Assembly (NCBI RefSeq): GCF_000725495.1 | Contig: NZ_JNZD01000028.1 | Location: 93,898-157,897 of the forward strand | Source of the DNA: Streptomyces aureus | GTDB lineage: Bacteria; Actinomycetota; Actinomycetes; Streptomycetales; Streptomycetaceae | Direction of reading: 5' to 3' | Length of the DNA: 64,000 nt | Program-made: the position numbers and the translations under genes | Notes under the pieces: generated by a model | Database searches by the model: none | The model's input: the letters and a program-made list of their open reading frames with translations, nothing else | Told to the model about the DNA's origin: nothing | Shown: piece by piece, positions 35,085-44,390 of the stretch | How positions within the stretch are numbered: position 1 is the stretch's first letter | Layout: every line of letters starts with the position of its first letter

Positions 35085-36443
35085 TCAGCCGACGGGCGGT
35101 GTCGGGTTGCTTTTGCTGCGCCGGCCGCGGGACAGAAGGCGGCGCCAGGAGAAGCGGCTGCGTCGTGCAGCGGGGCGTTCGGGTGCCGCGGCGGCCCGAC
35201 GGGGAAGGGATCCTGCCGGCGCCACGACGGGTGCTGCAGGGGGTGTGCTGGCGGGCTCCGGCAGACCGGCGGTTGCCGCGGAGTTCACGGCGGCTGTCAC
35301 AGCTGTCTGCTGGGGTGCATGGCTTGGGGGCTCGTCTGGCGTGGGCAGTTGCAGTTGCTGGGGCGTGTGGTTGTGGGTGGTGGAGTGGGGTGCGTGGTCG
35401 CGGGCGAGGCGGCGGCGGTGGCGTTCGCGTCCTTGTTCGGCGTGTGCGAGGTCGGCCATGACCTGGAACGCTACTGAGGCGCGCAGGCCGGCCGGGCGGT
35501 CGAGGACGGAAAGCGGGACCGGGACCAGCCCCCACCAGTCGGCGTCGCCAGCTGGGCGGGGGCTGGAGATGCGCCAGTCATGGCGCCAGGACGCCATGTC
35601 GCCACTCCAGTCCTCTCCTTCCCGGGCGGCGTGCTGGTGCGCGTGTCCGCCGTAGGGGATGAGCAGGGTGTCCTCGGCGAGCCAGCACACCGCGCCGCCC
35701 CTGGCGTTGATCTGCCGCTGGGCGGAGGTGGGCTGCACCTTGCGATGGGTGAGGGCCCGGCCGCGCGACCGCACAGAGAGGCTGCCGGCGCTGGTGTAGT
35801 GGGCGGGATCGTCGCTGTCGAAGATCCACCAGTGCTGCGCGGCGGCGCCCTGCTGCGCGCGCACGGCTTTGAGCTGCTGGTCAACGAGGGCGGGGGAGAG
35901 CGGCCGTCGCGGGCGTTCGATGACCGCGGTCTCGTTTCCGCGGCGCATGATCAGAGCCGGTGGCACCTCCCAACGCTGCCCTGCCTGGCCGGGGTTGATC
36001 TGCAGCCACGCGGTGACGCCCGGCAGGGCGGACAGCCGGTCGCGCAGGTCGAGGACGCGTGTGAGGTCAGCCTGGATGTCTGCCTGCTGCTGCGCCGGGG
36101 CGCTGCAGTGGTCTGATCCGGGCCGCCTGCCGTCGTGACGGAAGCGCGGGGTGAAGTGGGAGGCGGTGTTGGCGGGGCCGGTGAGTATCAGCCGCTGTCC
36201 GCAGGCGCAGCACCGGTAGCGGCCGCCGGCCAGGCCGCGCGGCAGGCTGTGCGGGGCCTGCGGGTCGCGGCGCAGGTCGATGATGCGTCCTGCGGCGGAC
36301 TGGTCGATGGCGAGTTCGCTCATGCGGGGCAGAGCGGTGCGGCGCCGGCCGGTCCGTGCGACAGGCAGCGTGGCGGGAGCTGCGGGTCCGGACAGGGCGC
36401 GCGGACGGGAGAGGGAGGAGCGGGAAGCGGCGGGGCGGGTCAT
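35085..36443 (-). CDS. Second CoiA-like protein, 452 aa
   Basis: ATG 36443 has CTGGAG 9 bases upstream. Residues 40-115 hold a zinc-finger region (RYRCCACGQRLILTGP, then SHFTPRFRHDG and a downstream Cys/His) like CoiA N-termini. A nuclease-like core follows, with VTAWLQINPGQAGQRWEVPP and ETAVIERPRRPLSPALVDQQ, then QHWWIFDSDDPAHYTSAGSL. The last ~110 residues are a low-complexity Pro/Ala/Arg tail. With the gene at 33616 it forms a tandem pair of different CoiA-type proteins that may work together on DNA. Confidence 0.6.
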   Translation of the reverse strand: MTRPAASRSSLSRPRALSGPAAPATLPVARTGRRRTALPRMSELAIDQSAAGRIIDLRRDPQAPHSLPRGLAGGRYRCCACGQRLILTGPANTASHFTPRFRHDGRRPGSDHCSAPAQQQADIQADLTRVLDLRDRLSALPGVTAWLQINPGQAGQRWEVPPALIMRRGNETAVIERPRRPLSPALVDQQLKAVRAQQGAAAQHWWIFDSDDPAHYTSAGSLSVRSRGRALTHRKVQPTSAQRQINARGGAVCWLAEDTLLIPYGGHAHQHAAREGEDWSGDMASWRHDWRISSPRPAGDADWWGLVPVPLSVLDRPAGLRASVAFQVMADLAHAEQGRERHRRRLARDHAPHSTTHNHTPQQLQLPTPDEPPSHAPQQTAVTAAVNSAATAGLPEPASTPPAAPVVAPAGSLPRRAAAAPERPAARRSRFSWRRLLSRGRRSKSNPTPPVG

Positions 36444-36734
36444 GGACGACTCCAGGCAGCAGGTGTGGGGACGAGGCGGGCGGGACTGTTCACAGCCTTG
36501 CTCCGCCGCCTTTGTCCGACACGTTGTCCGCGCCTTTGACCTGGTGAAGTGCGGACATGGCACAGCAGCGCCGGACCGTCCGGGCGCCGTCGGGCCCGTC
36601 ATCATCGGGCCATTCGGTGTCCTGAGGAGGCTGGTTGGTGCCCTGCCGCCCTGGGCACGATCTTCGTAAGCTGGGGCCGTCAGTGAACTGCGCACGGCGT
36701 CATCGGTGCGCTGCTGACGTGGGCGAGGGGGGCT

Positions 36735-38687
36735 ATGGCGGAGAAGAAGGCTGGCCGGGGATGGGGCGACCTGCAGGCCGACACGGTCGAAGGCCAGGTG
36801 CTGGCGACCTATCTGCGCCAGCTCCTGGACCGCTCCGGAAAGCAGCTGAGAGACCTGGAGCCGTCTGTCGACTACGGCCGCAGCACGATCTCGGAGTTCT
36901 TCAGCGGCAAGAAGGTTCCATCACAGCAGTTCATCGTCAAGGCCGTCGACGCCCTCACACCGCGCCTGGAACGGGAGATCCGCCGCCAAGAGGCCCTGGC
37001 GCTGTGGCAGCAGGCAAAAAACCCCGCGCCGCCCTCAGCCCATCTGCCCGCCCCACGGCCCGCCGAGGAGGCCGCGGCGGCCGCGCTGGCCAGCGTCGCG
37101 GCCACAGCCCAGGACCAGGCGGCCCACGCGCAGGAACAGCTCACCCAGGCGCACGAGCGCAACGACCTCCTGGCCCAGGAACGCAACCGCGCTCAGCAGA
37201 TGGTCACCGCCCTCAGTATGCTCACCGTCGACCTCCAGCAGCGCATGAGCAACCTCAAAAACCACCAGAGCCAGGAAACCCAGCAGGAACTGGCCCGGCT
37301 GACCTACCAACTTGACACCGCACAGCAGGACCTGGGACGAGCCCGAGCCAGCCGCGAGGAAGCCGAGCAGCTCACCCGACGCCTGCGCCAGCGCAGCGAC
37401 GAACTCGAGGAACAGCTCGCCCGCCTGCGCGCCACCACACCCGCCCCGGGCGGCGACAGTGACCCCACACTCCTGCCACCCATGCCCGAAGACCTCCAAG
37501 AAGCCTTCTTCCGAGCAGACTTCGACCAGATGCTCGACACCGTGCACGGCTTCCTCGACGAAGGCCAGGCACTGCGCGACGAAGCCCGCGACGCATGGGA
37601 CCTGACCCCGCCCCGCCGCACCGCCACCCAGATCATCCAGCGCTGGCAGACCGCCACCCACCTCCTGGGCCGCGCCCTGGGATGCCTGCTGCTCATGACC
37701 GCAGCCGTCGCCCTGCTCGCCGTCACCGACGCCGGCGCCCCCGGATGGGCCCCGTTCCTGGTCCTGCTCGCCGTGAGCGGGCTGGTCCTGACCGCCGACC
37801 CGTGGGAGCCGGCACGACAGCTGTGGCCCGCGCTGCGCAGCTTTCTGAGAGGCGAACCGCTCACCCGGCAGATCCGCTTCAGCGCCCAGAACCTGTCAAA
37901 CCGCCTTGTGCGCTGGCTGGCCGCCGGTTCGGCTGCCGGCGCGGCAGCCTTCAGTCTGTTCACCGCCACTCGGTGGAGCTCCTGGTGGCTGCTGGCACTG
38001 CTCCCGACGACTGCGGTCCTGGCCGCCTACACCGTCGTCGGCAAAGACCGCCGCGTCCTGCCGATGCTGCAGGACGCCGTCGGCAGCATCGCCGCCGACC
38101 TGAAAGCACCTCGCAGCCAGCCGCCCGAGCCCACACCGCGCCCTCTGCTGCGGCTCACCGACCGGGATTGGCTCGACGCGCGCCGCCGGGAAGTCGCCGA
38201 CGCCATGACCGGCCCGTGGCGCCAGACAGCGCTGTGGATCAAAACCGTGGTGGTCATCTCAGCCTTCCTCGTTCTGACATCCGCCACAGGAGCACTCCTG
38301 AGCGCGCTCTCCAGCCACGCCGCGAAAGCCTGGAACGGCAGCGGACTGACTGCCACCGTCGACCAGCCGGTCCGCACCTACCTGGACGCCCACACCGCGG
38401 GACTGCCCGTCACCGCCACCACCCTGCACCTGGTCTGGGTCGCCTCAGGTGCCGGACTGCTGGCCTTCTCCTTCCTCACCGGGACCTTCGGAGCACGGCT
38501 CACCTGGATCCTGTGGGGCGCCGCCACCACCGCCATGGTGTGGTCAGGAACGCCCGACCCCGCCCGACCGGTCGCCGCCGGACTTGCCCTCATCGCCTGG
38601 GGCATCGCCTCCATCCCAGGCCTGCGCGGCCTCGTCCTGCATCCTCAAGCGAGCCACAACGTCACCATCACCAATAACAACGACTAG
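36735..38687 (+). CDS. HTH/coiled-coil/multi-span membrane protein, 650 aa
   Basis: ATG 36735 follows GAGGGGGG. Residues 20-85 are an HTH-like domain (LATYLRQLLDRSGKQLRDLE, GRSTISEFFSGKKVP). Residues 115-235 form a long coiled coil (AHAQEQLTQAHERNDLLAQE). After residue 310 several membrane spans occur (LGCLLLMTAAVALLAV, WAPFLVLLAVSGLVLTA, LLALLPTTAVLAAYTVV, IKTVVVISAFLVLTSA). The C-terminus ends NVTITNNND, a short tag like those in the 26.8 kb pair. The same HTH plus coiled-coil front occurs in the TerD fusion at 59511. A membrane-linked sensor or effector is likely; mechanism unknown. Confidence 0.7.
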   Translation: MAEKKAGRGWGDLQADTVEGQVLATYLRQLLDRSGKQLRDLEPSVDYGRSTISEFFSGKKVPSQQFIVKAVDALTPRLEREIRRQEALALWQQAKNPAPPSAHLPAPRPAEEAAAAALASVAATAQDQAAHAQEQLTQAHERNDLLAQERNRAQQMVTALSMLTVDLQQRMSNLKNHQSQETQQELARLTYQLDTAQQDLGRARASREEAEQLTRRLRQRSDELEEQLARLRATTPAPGGDSDPTLLPPMPEDLQEAFFRADFDQMLDTVHGFLDEGQALRDEARDAWDLTPPRRTATQIIQRWQTATHLLGRALGCLLLMTAAVALLAVTDAGAPGWAPFLVLLAVSGLVLTADPWEPARQLWPALRSFLRGEPLTRQIRFSAQNLSNRLVRWLAAGSAAGAAAFSLFTATRWSSWWLLALLPTTAVLAAYTVVGKDRRVLPMLQDAVGSIAADLKAPRSQPPEPTPRPLLRLTDRDWLDARRREVADAMTGPWRQTALWIKTVVVISAFLVLTSATGALLSALSSHAAKAWNGSGLTATVDQPVRTYLDAHTAGLPVTATTLHLVWVASGAGLLAFSFLTGTFGARLTWILWGAATTAMVWSGTPDPARPVAAGLALIAWGIASIPGLRGLVLHPQASHNVTITNNND

Positions 38688-38944
38688 CCTTCCCACCCCT
38701 CCTGATGACGGTGGCACGCCCGTATTTCCCCCGGTTCGGGGCCGGGGGTAGTAGGGACGACCTGGTCAGAGTGACGGGGGTCTCCGTCTCTGCCGCCCGA
38801 TCCCAGCAGCATGTAGAGGAGTGTCACCACGCCGACACCGACCAACAGGGCGACTCCGGCAGCCGGGTGGAGGTACGCGAGGTAGGCCGTACCCGCCCCG
38901 GCAAGGAACAGGACCAGGACGCGCAGATCGAGGGGACCGTTCAC
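38684..38944 (-). CDS. Small two-span membrane protein, 86 aa
   Basis: GTG 38944 overlaps the upstream HTH gene's stop by 4 bases (GTGA). Two spans are visible: DLRVLVLFLAGAGTAYLAYL (5-24) and AAGVALLVGVGVVTLLYMLL (28-47), then a short polar tail. The 3' end overlaps the convergent 36735 gene by 4 bases. It probably forms a unit with the HTH protein. Confidence 0.65.
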   Translation of the reverse strand: MNGPLDLRVLVLFLAGAGTAYLAYLHPAAGVALLVGVGVVTLLYMLLGSGGRDGDPRHSDQVVPTTPGPEPGEIRACHRHQEGWEG

Positions 38945-39273
38945 CGGGGCACCGCCGAGCTGACCGAGGGGACGACGATGAAGTCGGCTGCCGCGAGTTT
39001 GCGGGCACGGCCCCGGACCCGGCTCAGGCGCCGCTCGACCGACTTCCGCGTGGTTCCGAGCCTCTGCGCGATCTCTTCCTGCGTGGCTCCGGTCAGCATC
39101 GCCTCGCAGACCGCCCGCTCCTCGCCAACCTGGAACGCGCATCGCGTCGTGTAGGCGGAGTTGCCGTGCCCGTACGGCGTCGTCCTTCCCGTCGTTCGCT
39201 GGTGCTCTTCATGTGGGGGCCGTGGGTCGACCGGACGCCGTTCATGCCCGTACCTACGTCGTCGCAGGCACAA
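38941..39273 (-). CDS. HTH (LuxR/sigma region 4-like) protein, start uncertain
   Basis: The C-terminal ~60 residues are a clean HTH: FQVGEERAVCEAMLTGATQE, EIAQRLGTTRKSVERRLSRV, RARKLAAADF. The N-terminal ~45 residues read from the first start at 39273 are Arg/His-rich and not coding-like, so the true start may be nearer 39145 or the 5' end may be damaged. It is coupled to the small membrane protein gene by a 4-base overlap. Confidence 0.6.
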   Translation of the reverse strand: MCLRRRRYGHERRPVDPRPPHEEHQRTTGRTTPYGHGNSAYTTRCAFQVGEERAVCEAMLTGATQEEIAQRLGTTRKSVERRLSRVRGRARKLAAADFIVVPSVSSAVPR

Positions 39274-39530
39274 CGCTGTTCACGAACGTGGGCGACGGCG
39301 TGTGCAGTCCTAAGGAGAGCGCCGGCGAGCGCAAGCTCCTGGGCGAGGACGGACGAGTCCTCGTGACCGGCTGGGGATCTCAGGGAGAGATCCTCCTCCC
39401 GGTACGGCGACCTCGCAGGGCTGTGCCTGTATTACACCGAGTACCGCGATGTGCCCGCCGGTGAGGACGCTTACCACACGAGCCGAGCAACCCCACCGTC
39501 CACCTGTGGGTAGGCACTCTCCACCGCGCC
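39237..39530 (+). pseudogene. Decayed small gene, two frameshifts
   Basis: Segments in three frames line up: AVHARTYVVAGTTLFTNVGD and RVLVTGWGSQGEILL, then YGDLAGLCLYYTEYRDVPAG and EDAYHTSRA, then NPTVHLWVGTL. Together they look like one ~100-residue protein of unknown function, broken by at least two indels and joined to the recombinase relic that follows. Confidence 0.4.
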
Positions 39531-40027
39531 ATCCCGCTGCCGGCCGCCCTCGGCCCGATCCGAGAGGCCCTCACCTCACCCGACCCGGCCCGCGCAGCCG
39601 TCCCCGTCCTGCTCACCCTCCACGCCTTGCGCACCACCGAAATTCGCACCCTCACCCTCGACTGCCTGCGCGACCTCGATTAGCGCCGGCTCAACCCGCC
39701 GGACCGCACCGTCATGCTCGCCGATCCGGTCCAGGTCCGCGCCTGAGCGCCTACCGCCCCGTGGCCTGGCCGTACACCGCCAACCTGCACCTGTTCTTGA
39801 CCCGCCGGACCACGATCTCCACCACGCCCGTCAGCCGTGCCTGGCTCGACCACCGCTACCCCTGCTCCAGTCACCTCCTGCGTGCCGACCGCCTTGTCGA
39901 CGAAGCCCGCACCGCAGGGGACACTCGCATGATCTGTGCACTGTTCGGGCTCACCTTCAACACTGCGGCCCGCAATACCCGCCCGTACAGGGACGCGGCG
40001 GCTGTGAACGTCTTGGAAGTGTGCTGA
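39495..40027 (+). pseudogene. Tyrosine recombinase relic 2 (catalytic part and tail)
   Basis: Frame one reads IPLPAALGPIREALTSPDPA and LLTLHALRTTEIRTLTLDCL (the Arg-box region, with Arg replaced by Thr in LRTTE) to a stop at 39683. After a shift near 39745 it reads WPYTANLHLFLTRRTTISTT, SHLLRADRLVDEARTAGDTR and MICALFGLTFNTAARNT to a stop at 40027. This is a degenerate site-specific integrase with a nonsense codon and a frameshift. Its tail is related to relics 1 and 3. Confidence 0.65.
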
Positions 40028-40131
40028 GGAGTCCAGGGAGCGTGGAGGAGGTTTCCCGTTGCTGGCAGCGCGCGCTCCGAGTCCATGTCTGGGGGAGAAA
40101 TTTCTGGTCAGTGCCGATGATTCTCAGTGAC

Positions 40132-41283
40132 TCATGCCCTTGGCGCGGCGGCCCGCCACAGGGAGGCTGTTCCGGGCAGGATCCGGGCGGTCAGACGGGG
40201 GGCGATGGCGGAGCCAAAATTGACGGTGGTGCTGATCAGGTGGCAGGTGTCCGCGACGAGGGGGTCGTCGATTTGGATGAGCTCGCCGGTGTTGAACCAG
40301 TGGTCCGTATCGACGCTGAAATGGACGTGTCGCAGGGTTCCGGGTTCGAAGTCAATGTCGGTGACGTTCTGCACGAGCAGGGGACCTCCGTAGAGGGCGA
40401 GTTGACCGAATACGTCACTTGCGGCGAGTTCCACGAGCTTGTCTGCGTTGTCGAAGGCGTCGGCGAACTGCCGGGCGGGGCCGGTGAGTGTTGCGAGTTC
40501 TTCGTCGAGCACGGTGCAGCGGTAGTTGTGGCGCGACAGGACGCGGCTTGTTGCGTGGGCGTCGACGGCGGCGCCGGAGAGTCGCTGTTTGAGGCGTGCG
40601 CGCGCTGCGGTCAGCTCTCTGCGGCTGGCCTCATCTAGAGCCTGCCGGGCAGCGGCGAGTTGCTGCCATGGCTGGCTTGCCTGCAGTGCGGCGGCCAGGG
40701 CGCGGGCACTCTCCTGGAGTGTCCGCGTTTGACCAGCTGTTGCCTGCAGCGTGCTGGTGGCTTGGGGCGGCAGGTTCTTCATCTGGAAGCCGGCGGCGCG
40801 TTCGCCTGGTTGCCAGGCGAGGCGGCGCGTGAATTCGGTGGTGGTCAGCGCGGTTCCTGGGGCGAGCTGCGGGGCCGGTAGTTGCGGGTAACCGGGCATG
40901 CGGGAGCGCAGCCATGCGATGGTGGTGCGGTGTGCCGCCTCGATGCGTGCCGCCGCCTGCCGCCAGGCGCCCCACTGCGCCGGATCGAGGGGAATATCCG
41001 GGGCCAGATTGGGCAGTTGGTCGAACATGTGCACTTCGCGGGACAGCCGCAGGGGCAGACCGGAGACGTCGGCGCCGCCCGCCTGCATGTGCTGCAGCTT
41101 GCCTGGTACCCCGCACGTCGGATCGGACGAATTGCGGGGCAGTTGGTGGGCAAATTCCTGAACGATGGGCAGGGCTGCCCAGGCGTCTGCTTGCTGCGAT
41201 ACGGCTTGCCAGACGGCTGTGTCGGTCATGGTGCGCATCCGTTCGGTGGACAGGGCGGCTGTGAGTGTTAAGGCACGAGCCAT
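40132..41283 (-). CDS. Unknown partner of the nuclease-STAND protein, 383 aa
   Basis: ATG 41283 overlaps the upstream NTPase gene by 16 bases (in-frame alternative ATG 41229). The protein is cytosolic. Residues 40-200 are helical (QWGAWRQAAARIEAAHRTTI, STLQATAGQTRTLQESARAL, QLAAARQALDEASRRELTAA). Residues 250-380 are beta-rich and contain LYGGPLLVQNVTDIDFEPGT, HVHFSVDTDHWFNTG and VADTCHLISTTVNFGSAIA. I recognise no family. Overlap with the nuclease-NTPase gene implies a dedicated complex partner, regulator or substrate adaptor in the same defence unit. Confidence 0.65.
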   Translation of the reverse strand: MARALTLTAALSTERMRTMTDTAVWQAVSQQADAWAALPIVQEFAHQLPRNSSDPTCGVPGKLQHMQAGGADVSGLPLRLSREVHMFDQLPNLAPDIPLDPAQWGAWRQAAARIEAAHRTTIAWLRSRMPGYPQLPAPQLAPGTALTTTEFTRRLAWQPGERAAGFQMKNLPPQATSTLQATAGQTRTLQESARALAAALQASQPWQQLAAARQALDEASRRELTAARARLKQRLSGAAVDAHATSRVLSRHNYRCTVLDEELATLTGPARQFADAFDNADKLVELAASDVFGQLALYGGPLLVQNVTDIDFEPGTLRHVHFSVDTDHWFNTGELIQIDDPLVADTCHLISTTVNFGSAIAPRLTARILPGTASLWRAAAPRA

Positions 41284-43838
41284 GACTTGATGGTGAGCGC
41301 TTCCAAGGCTTCGCGTACGCGTCGAACAGCAGTAACTGCAGGCGAGCTGTCGAGCAGGTGCTCGAGGGTTGTGGAACCCCCGTTCTCCCCGCTCGGGAGT
41401 TCTGCCTCCCCGGACGTGTCGGTGATGTCGATGCCGGTCGCCCGCTGATAGTCGAGGGGCGTATGCGTGCCCAGCGCGTCCTGCCGCGGCTGGCCGATCA
41501 CCGCCCGAAGGCCCAGCGGCCCCACCTGGGCTTGCAGGCGCCCAATGTGGCCTGGCGGAGCGACACGGGCGATTAGCCGTTCAGCCATGACGGCGGTCTG
41601 TTCAATGTGCTTGGTCAGCAGCACAACAGGGGTCGACCCGGGTTCCTGACAGAGTGGAGGAGCCGCGCGGTATCTGAAGCAGTCGAGTACTTCCTGACGC
41701 CAGATCCTCGTCGCAATCCCCAAGGGGCCGGTGTCGCTGTCCACCACGACTGCATGACAAGTCTGAGCGAGTTCAAGGGCGGACACCTCGCCGATCCACT
41801 CTGACTCGGCTCTGGGAGAGTGCACCACCAGCACTCTTCCGTCTCTCAGCCGGCTTAACACGACCGCTCGATCTTGCGCTGATGACAGGCAGCGCAGTAG
41901 CGCAGTTACCTCAGCGGGCGCCTGCGGGCCCAGCTCTCTGCGGTCATGGCGGGCCAAAGGCACTGTGGTGAAGGGCAGATCACGGGCCACCAAGCCTGCC
42001 GCATCCTCACTCACACCGCTGATTTCTGCACAGAACAGCATGCGCTGGTCGTCGCCGGCCGCGAGCCGTTTGGGAAGAGGCTCGGTGCCAGCTGCATGTG
42101 CTGCTCCGGCGAGGTAGTCCGCGAAGGAATCGTGCATGGCGACCACCGTCTGATCCCACCCCAGCGCAGTGATAAGCCCGCAGCGGCGAGCTGCTTCGTG
42201 GAGGGCCGATGTATCAGCTGGCAACCCCACGTTTCGAAGGGCAGATACGGCCTGGCTGAGGAGGTGGTGCCATTCGTAGACGTCGGCGTAGCGGCGACCT
42301 TCATTCAGCAAACGGGCAAACACGATGCCCAGCGCGGTACGCACAACCGCGATGCCAGACGCCCCGCTTCGTGCAGCCAACTGCTCGATGAAGGCTCGGT
42401 AGAGGGCCGCTCTGCTGCTGGGAGCGGGCTGGGTGCCTTGGAGTGACAGAGCCATGGTGAACAGCAGGGGGTTGGCTGCCGCGTCATTTAGCGCCTTTTC
42501 GAGAGGCACAACGACAGAGCGGGCCGTCTGCTGCAGGCATGGCGTACCGGCAGCGGCCGTTGCCTTCTCCACCAGTTCGACCCGCTGCTCGTGCTCCAGA
42601 CCCACCATCTGGTACGTGGCTGGGGTCACGCTGCTCGGCAGCATGTCACGCAGCGCTGCCACATCGCGTCCCACCAGGACAAGCCGTGCTCCGCGACCGG
42701 CGGAAGTGGGAGCGAGTAGCTCCTGGTGCATGGCTCGACGCATCGGTTCAGCGATTTCAGAAGCGCCGTCAATCACCAGAGTGACCGTGGCGTCGGAGAG
42801 GGCCTGTGCGCCGGTGGTGATAGGAAATGGTTCTCCCAGTACTGCGGCCAGTCCATCTGCTGCCAGTGCGGCCAGGCGTCCGGGCAAGTAGCTTTCGGCG
42901 TGCGCCATGATCACGGGGTGGCCGGATTCCGCGGCCTGTTGGCGCAGGATGTGTACCGCGGTCGACTTACCGGTTCCCGTCCGGCTGGCAAGGAGCACGG
43001 GGCCGGTCTGATTCAGTAGTTCGTCGAGCTGCGCCTTCTGTTCCTTTCCAGGTTCGTGCTGTCGCATGAGAGCGGGGGCTTGCACCTGGATGTCGGCCAC
43101 CGAAGGCACAACCGCCTCGTGCACAGCACAGAGCGCCGCCGCCTGCAGATAGCTCGCGCGCACAGTTGCCCAACGGTGTGCAGGTGACTGTTCGGCTGGT
43201 ACGCCCAGGAGCGCTGCGATGAGACGACGGTCGATCTGACGGTGACGCGGCTCGGCGTTGCTGGTGAACTCGAACAGGGCACGAAACAAGCGGTCAACAG
43301 CCATGCAAGCCTGTTCCTGCAGGTCCTCCGCAGTACGTGCTGAGGGCAGCATTGCAGCCACCTGGTGCTCTGCACGCGCCAACAGAGCACCAGTGTTGTA
43401 AGGGTCCTGACGGATCGTCGCCTTACCCAGTGCGACGTACACAGGGTCGTCGACGCCGACACCGAGCAGCTCGGCGAGAGGATCCGTCTCGCCTTTAGCC
43501 GCAGACTCGAGAGCCTGTTGGACACGCTGACCGCTCGGACCGAGTCGGCCGTCCGTGAGGAACTCGAACGTTGCGTGCCTGGCTTCCGGGAGGATCGCCC
43601 AGCGCTTCAGAACTGCGAACAGTGCTGCCTCGCCCCATGTGTAGTCAGGGGCACGCACCTTGACCTGGATGGCGTGACGCAGGGTTCCGTCACGGCCAAG
43701 CAGTTCAATGTCGACGGCGTCGTCAGCGCCTTCGACACGGAGGGCCCCCAGGTCGGGGTTCTCCAAAACCTCGATCGCCTGGAGCACACCTTGTGCCTGT
43801 TGATACGCAATACCTCGGACCGTGTCTACGCCGCTCAC
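41268..43838 (-). CDS. PD-(D/E)xK-like nuclease fused to STAND NTPase, 856 aa
   Basis: GTG 43838 is chosen because the conserved opening (TVRGIAYQQAQGVLQAIEVL) follows at once. Residues 35-62 hold a nuclease-like motif: DDAVDIELL, then HAIQVKV (Asp43/Glu45, Gln58-x-Lys60), as in Cap4/DUF4297-type dsDNA endonucleases. The P-loop SRTGTGKST has its Lys at about 291. A Walker B-like VTLVIDGASEI and a RLVLVGRDVAAL sensor segment follow. Residues 450-856 are helical repeat-like with no clear TPR. The layout is that of Avs-like antiphage STAND nucleases: sensing by the C-terminus, oligomerisation, DNA cutting by the N-terminus. A second nuclease-STAND gene lies 6 kb away. Confidence 0.75.
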   Translation of the reverse strand: MSGVDTVRGIAYQQAQGVLQAIEVLENPDLGALRVEGADDAVDIELLGRDGTLRHAIQVKVRAPDYTWGEAALFAVLKRWAILPEARHATFEFLTDGRLGPSGQRVQQALESAAKGETDPLAELLGVGVDDPVYVALGKATIRQDPYNTGALLARAEHQVAAMLPSARTAEDLQEQACMAVDRLFRALFEFTSNAEPRHRQIDRRLIAALLGVPAEQSPAHRWATVRASYLQAAALCAVHEAVVPSVADIQVQAPALMRQHEPGKEQKAQLDELLNQTGPVLLASRTGTGKSTAVHILRQQAAESGHPVIMAHAESYLPGRLAALAADGLAAVLGEPFPITTGAQALSDATVTLVIDGASEIAEPMRRAMHQELLAPTSAGRGARLVLVGRDVAALRDMLPSSVTPATYQMVGLEHEQRVELVEKATAAAGTPCLQQTARSVVVPLEKALNDAAANPLLFTMALSLQGTQPAPSSRAALYRAFIEQLAARSGASGIAVVRTALGIVFARLLNEGRRYADVYEWHHLLSQAVSALRNVGLPADTSALHEAARRCGLITALGWDQTVVAMHDSFADYLAGAAHAAGTEPLPKRLAAGDDQRMLFCAEISGVSEDAAGLVARDLPFTTVPLARHDRRELGPQAPAEVTALLRCLSSAQDRAVVLSRLRDGRVLVVHSPRAESEWIGEVSALELAQTCHAVVVDSDTGPLGIATRIWRQEVLDCFRYRAAPPLCQEPGSTPVVLLTKHIEQTAVMAERLIARVAPPGHIGRLQAQVGPLGLRAVIGQPRQDALGTHTPLDYQRATGIDITDTSGEAELPSGENGGSTTLEHLLDSSPAVTAVRRVREALEALTIKSWLVP

Positions 43839-43918
43839 AGATGCATGCTTCCACGCCCCTCTGACAAACCGGGCTGGCTCGGTGGTAAGCGCTGGGCTCA
43901 CTGGGGTGACCGCGATGC

Positions 43919-44390
43919 CCAGCGTTCTCATCTATGTCCAACGGCCACGTCGACTCCAGTATCCCGATGCCGAAGCAACCGCCCTGCTCACCGCGCTGGT
44001 CGCGCTCTACGGCCTGACCGTCCACCATGGTCAAACGTCTCCAGCACCGACCTCGAGAGTGCCACCCTGCCCTCGGCAACAGCCGCGGCCTGCTGGCCGA
44101 ACGGGTCCGCCACCGCCTGGCCGCCTGCCTGCCCACCGCCACCAGCACTGGCCTGCCACCCAAAACCGCGACCTCCTCATCCACTTCCGCAACGCCCGTA
44201 CAACCGTGCATGTCGACCACCGCCCGGGTGAACGGCCACTTGGGTCCTCACCTCGGGCAAACCGCGCGATGACCGCCTCCGGAACGAAGTCAATGCGGAC
44301 GGCGACACCAAACACCTCTTGGAACTCTTCGGCCTCAGCTTCCGCGCCGCTCATCGCTACACGACCACCCCTACCTCGCCACCCCACACC
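43919..44390 (+). pseudogene. Scrambled relic including recombinase tail 3
   Basis: A short frame from ATG 43919 reads PSVLIYVQRPRRLQYPDAEA and ATALLTALVALYGLTVHHGQ, then breaks. At 44259-44390 another frame reads DDRLRNEVNADGDTKHLLEL and FGLSFRAAHRYTT, the third copy of the recombinase tail motif. The sequence between is frameshifted. It represents the end of another integrase-type gene. Confidence 0.5.

Noticed and set aside
33883..35655. Long plus-strand open frame (about 590 codons) over the two CoiA-like genes
   Set aside because: It is antisense to the minus-strand genes, low in complexity and rich in Gly/Val as expected for a GC-rich shadow; the minus-strand frames have recognisable domains.
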